Shown here: positions 62,267-64,000 of the stretch, piece after piece
Numbering within the stretch: the first letter of the stretch is position 1
How the letters are laid out: each line of letters begins with the position of its first letter
Program-made: the position numbers and the translations under genes
The notes under the pieces: model-generated
The model's database searches: none
The model's input: the letters and a program-made list of their open reading frames with translations, nothing else
Told to the model about the DNA's origin: nothing
Assembly (NCBI RefSeq): GCF_000385175.1
Contig: NZ_ARQJ01000030.1
Location: 1 to 64,000, forward strand
Direction: 5' to 3'
Source: Salinicoccus albus DSM 19776
Lineage (GTDB): Bacteria > Bacillota > Bacilli > Staphylococcales > Salinicoccaceae
DNA: 64,000 nt

Positions 62267-63046
62267 TTGGACAGTATTGAACTGAGAAAGAAAATCCGAA
62301 ATGGTGAATTTAACGGCACAACTTCAGGGGCTGCCGGTGAAAAGGTGCAGGCAAACATTGTCATACTGCCGAAAGCGTATGCTTTTGATTTCCTGCTGTA
62401 TGCCATGCGCAATAAAAAAGCGGTCCCTGTCATCGAAGTCATCGAAGATGGCATCACCGAGAGCAGATTTGCGAGGGAATCAGACATCCGTACAGATGTG
62501 CCGGAATACAATGTGTATAAGGACGGGGAACTTGTCGACACGGTCGCGGACATCACCGGCTACTGGCAGGCGGACTTTGTCACATTCCTCATCGGCTGCA
62601 GCTTCACATTTGAGCAGGCGATCTTAGACGCAGGCATCGATATAAAACACATCAGCGAAGGTAAAAATGTGGCGATGTATAAGACGAATGTCGCTACCGT
62701 ACCTGCCGGTGTGTTTTCCGGGGGACTTGTGGTATCCATGAGACCGTTTAAAGACAAAGACGTCAAAACAGTCAGGGATGTGACAGCTCAATTCCCTGAA
62801 ATGCATGGTGCGCCTGTGCATGCCGGTGACGAGATTGAACTTGGCATTTTGGATATCACGTCGCCGGCGTACGGGGAAGCCATCGATATCGAAGCAGATG
62901 AAACACCGGTGTTCTGGGCGTGCGGCGTCACACCGCAGAATGCGGCACTGAATGCCAGACCTTCCGTGATGATCACTCATTCTCCCGGCCATATGTTTGT
63001 GACGGATATAGATAATAAGGATTACAGGGAGACGCAGAATAACTGA
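62267..63046 (+). CDS. DUF1445 putative hydro-lyase (YcsI type)
   Basis: A 259-residue protein. Family features: SGAAGEKVQANIVILPKAYAFDF near 15-38, VTFLIGCSFTFEQAI, VSMRPFK, and ITHSPGHMFVTDI at the C-terminus. The start is TTG at 62267, with AGGAGG eight bases before; the GTG at 62258 is inside the ribosome-binding site. In Bacillus the homologue ycsI lies in the kipIA-ycsFG cluster. Function is not established; a role in 5-oxoproline metabolism is suggested by constant linkage. Confidence 0.85.
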   Translation: MDSIELRKKIRNGEFNGTTSGAAGEKVQANIVILPKAYAFDFLLYAMRNKKAVPVIEVIEDGITESRFARESDIRTDVPEYNVYKDGELVDTVADITGYWQADFVTFLIGCSFTFEQAILDAGIDIKHISEGKNVAMYKTNVATVPAGVFSGGLVVSMRPFKDKDVKTVRDVTAQFPEMHGAPVHAGDEIELGILDITSPAYGEAIDIEADETPVFWACGVTPQNAALNARPSVMITHSPGHMFVTDIDNKDYRETQNN

Positions 63047-63095
63047 TTTAGCGGCTTTCCTTACTGTAAGCATCTGAACTTGAACGGACGTTTTT

Positions 63096-63125
63096 AGCTC
63101 CCGCTTGATGTTGTGGGAGCTTTTT
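63096..63125 (+). terminator. terminator of the 5-oxoproline operon
   Basis: AGCTCCC / GGGAGCT with a 12-base loop, then TTTTT. Fifty bases after the DUF1445 gene. Confidence 0.8.
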
Positions 63126-63178
63126 ATGGTGAAATCTGATACATTGCAGATAACGATTTTAATCTGGAGGGTGTTATG

Positions 63179-63775
63179 ATGAAGAAACTGTTACTGACCG
63201 GATTTGAACCTTTCCTGAAATTCAAGTCCAATCCGACAGAGGCGGTGGTGAAGGAACTGCACGGTGAAGCAATCGGGGATTTTCAGGTGACCGGCAAAAT
63301 CTATCCTGTGGCATTTGAAAGAATCAGTAAAATGATTGCGGATGACATAAGGGAAGAACAGCCGGATGTGGTCGTTTGTCTGGGGCTGGCCGGCGGACGG
63401 CATAACATCCACCTTGAACGGATTGCCATCAACTGTATCGACGGCCGTCCGGATAATAATGGTTTTCATCCGAATGGTGAGAAAATTGATGCGACCGGGC
63501 CGGATGGTTTATTTTCTACACTGCCGCTCAAGGCGTATGAAGCGGCTTTGCAAGCGGCTGAAATTCCGGCACAAATTTCGAACACCGCCGGCACCTATCT
63601 GTGCAACAATGTGATGTATTCGGCTTTGAATTACATCCACTCGGCAGGCCTCGATACAAGCGCGGGTTTCATCCATGTCCCGGCGCATCATGAAATTGGG
63701 ACGGAGATGGATGTACCCAGCTGGCCGCAGGCGGATATTACCAAAGCAATCCGGAAAATCATTGAATTTACTTGA
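63179..63775 (+). CDS. pcp: pyrrolidone-carboxylate peptidase (pyroglutamyl peptidase I)
   Basis: Removes N-terminal 5-oxoproline from peptides. A 198-residue cysteine peptidase of family C15. Catalytic triad Glu80 (HLERIAIN), Cys142 (NTAGTYLCNNVMY) and His166 (IHVPAHHE) are present at the canonical spacing; LTGFEPF is at 6-12. GGAGG is seven to eight bases before the ATG at 63179; the ATG at 63176 is an alternative. It directly follows the pxp operon and feeds it with free 5-oxoproline, but has its own promoter region since a terminator intervenes. Confidence 0.93.
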   Translation: MKKLLLTGFEPFLKFKSNPTEAVVKELHGEAIGDFQVTGKIYPVAFERISKMIADDIREEQPDVVVCLGLAGGRHNIHLERIAINCIDGRPDNNGFHPNGEKIDATGPDGLFSTLPLKAYEAALQAAEIPAQISNTAGTYLCNNVMYSALNYIHSAGLDTSAGFIHVPAHHEIGTEMDVPSWPQADITKAIRKIIEFT

Positions 63776-63849
63776 GCGTAAATTCGCTCAATTGTGGTAA
63801 AATAATAAAGCATTTTTAAAAACTGACTAATTTACATGTGGAGGCTTTT

Positions 63850-64000
63850 ATGAGAAGTGTCAAAGTAAAAAATTATGATGAAATGAGCATGGAGGCGGCA
63901 ATGATTGTGTTTGATAAAATCGTTCACTCCAACCGCCTCGTACTCGGTCTGGCCACCGGTTCAACCCCAGAGAAGATGTATGAGTATCTGTCGGACATGC
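63850..64000 (+). CDS. nagB: glucosamine-6-phosphate deaminase (5' end only, cut by the window edge)
   Basis: The first 50 residues are visible: start MRSVKVKNYDEMSMEAAM, then LVLGLATGSTPEKMYEYL, the NagB phosphate-binding motif. Converts glucosamine 6-phosphate to fructose 6-phosphate and ammonia. GGAGG lies about six bases before the ATG. A small dyad TGAGCG/CGCTCA (63773-63790) lies between pcp and nagB. It would close the sialate route started by nanA-nanK-nanE. Confidence 0.88.
   Translation, partial: MRSVKVKNYDEMSMEAAMIVFDKIVHSNRLVLGLATGSTPEKMYEYLSDM

Overview
The window is a chromosomal segment of a low-to-moderate GC Firmicute, most probably a halotolerant member of the Staphylococcaceae (Salinicoccus/Jeotgalicoccus-like). 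This is inferred from strong AGGAGG-type ribosome binding sites, frequent TTG/GTG starts, CcpA-type cre boxes, lipoproteins with Gram-positive signal peptides, and the gene set (xylRAB, manPA, carnitine-to-betaine genes, 5-oxoprolinase operon). It is catabolic and accessory in character: peripheral sugar, amino-acid-derivative and compatible-solute pathways, each with its own regulator and transporter. There is no phage, insertion sequence or CRISPR array. The only RNA gene seen is a tRNA-Val.

Layout. 1-5.1 kb: a 41-bp tandem repeat, an old-yellow-enzyme reductase, pterin carbinolamine dehydratase, glycerol dehydrogenase, a lipoprotein and a patatin phospholipase. 5.2-17.2 kb: an A+T-richer block with a divergent glucose-6-phosphate dehydrogenase, a two-gene GIY-YIG/DUF2075 helicase plus MazG-like operon (candidate defence system), the xylose operon xylR-xylA-xylB-transporter-galM with readable operator and cre box, and a broken hicA beside intact hicB. 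17.3-24.6 kb: aldo/keto reductase, universal stress protein, then a TetR-controlled operon turning L-carnitine into glycine betaine, a betaine-type binding protein and a serine hydrolase. 24.8-30 kb: a probable D-amino-acid salvage operon (GNAT, N-succinylamino acid racemase, YkvI-type membrane protein) and two short-chain dehydrogenases, one with a MerR-type promoter. 30.1-35.5 kb: an AraC/GyrI regulator and an operon of a HisD-like dehydrogenase, LacI repressor, unknown protein, 36-residue membrane peptide and sodium:solute symporter.

35.6-47.2 kb: DUF429 protein, tRNA-Val, S66 carboxypeptidase, a third SDR, an M15 peptidase, an M20 peptidase/YfcC transporter pair, small enzymes, and the mannose operon (manP IIBCA, GNAT, manA). 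47.2-55.3 kb: fructokinase and a divergent sialic-acid-type locus, with a TRAP transporter and nanA leftward and two GntR regulators, nanK and nanE rightward; a cre box lies between. 55.3-64 kb: an M20 amidohydrolase and the 5-oxoproline operon pxpB-pxpC-accB-accC-pxpA-NRAMP-like-DUF1445 followed by pcp, with the start of nagB cut by the window edge. The NRAMP-like gene carries both a stop codon and a frameshift.

Several modules converge. Xylose, mannose, fructose and sialic acid catabolism all feed the pentose-phosphate pathway or fructose-6-phosphate, and nagB would complete the sialate route. Carnitine conversion supplies an osmoprotectant. Pcp plus PxpABC recycles pyroglutamate. Decay is visible at several places: frameshifted hicA, the NRAMP-like gene, a small frameshifted ORF at 2.0 kb, and three orphan gene tails.
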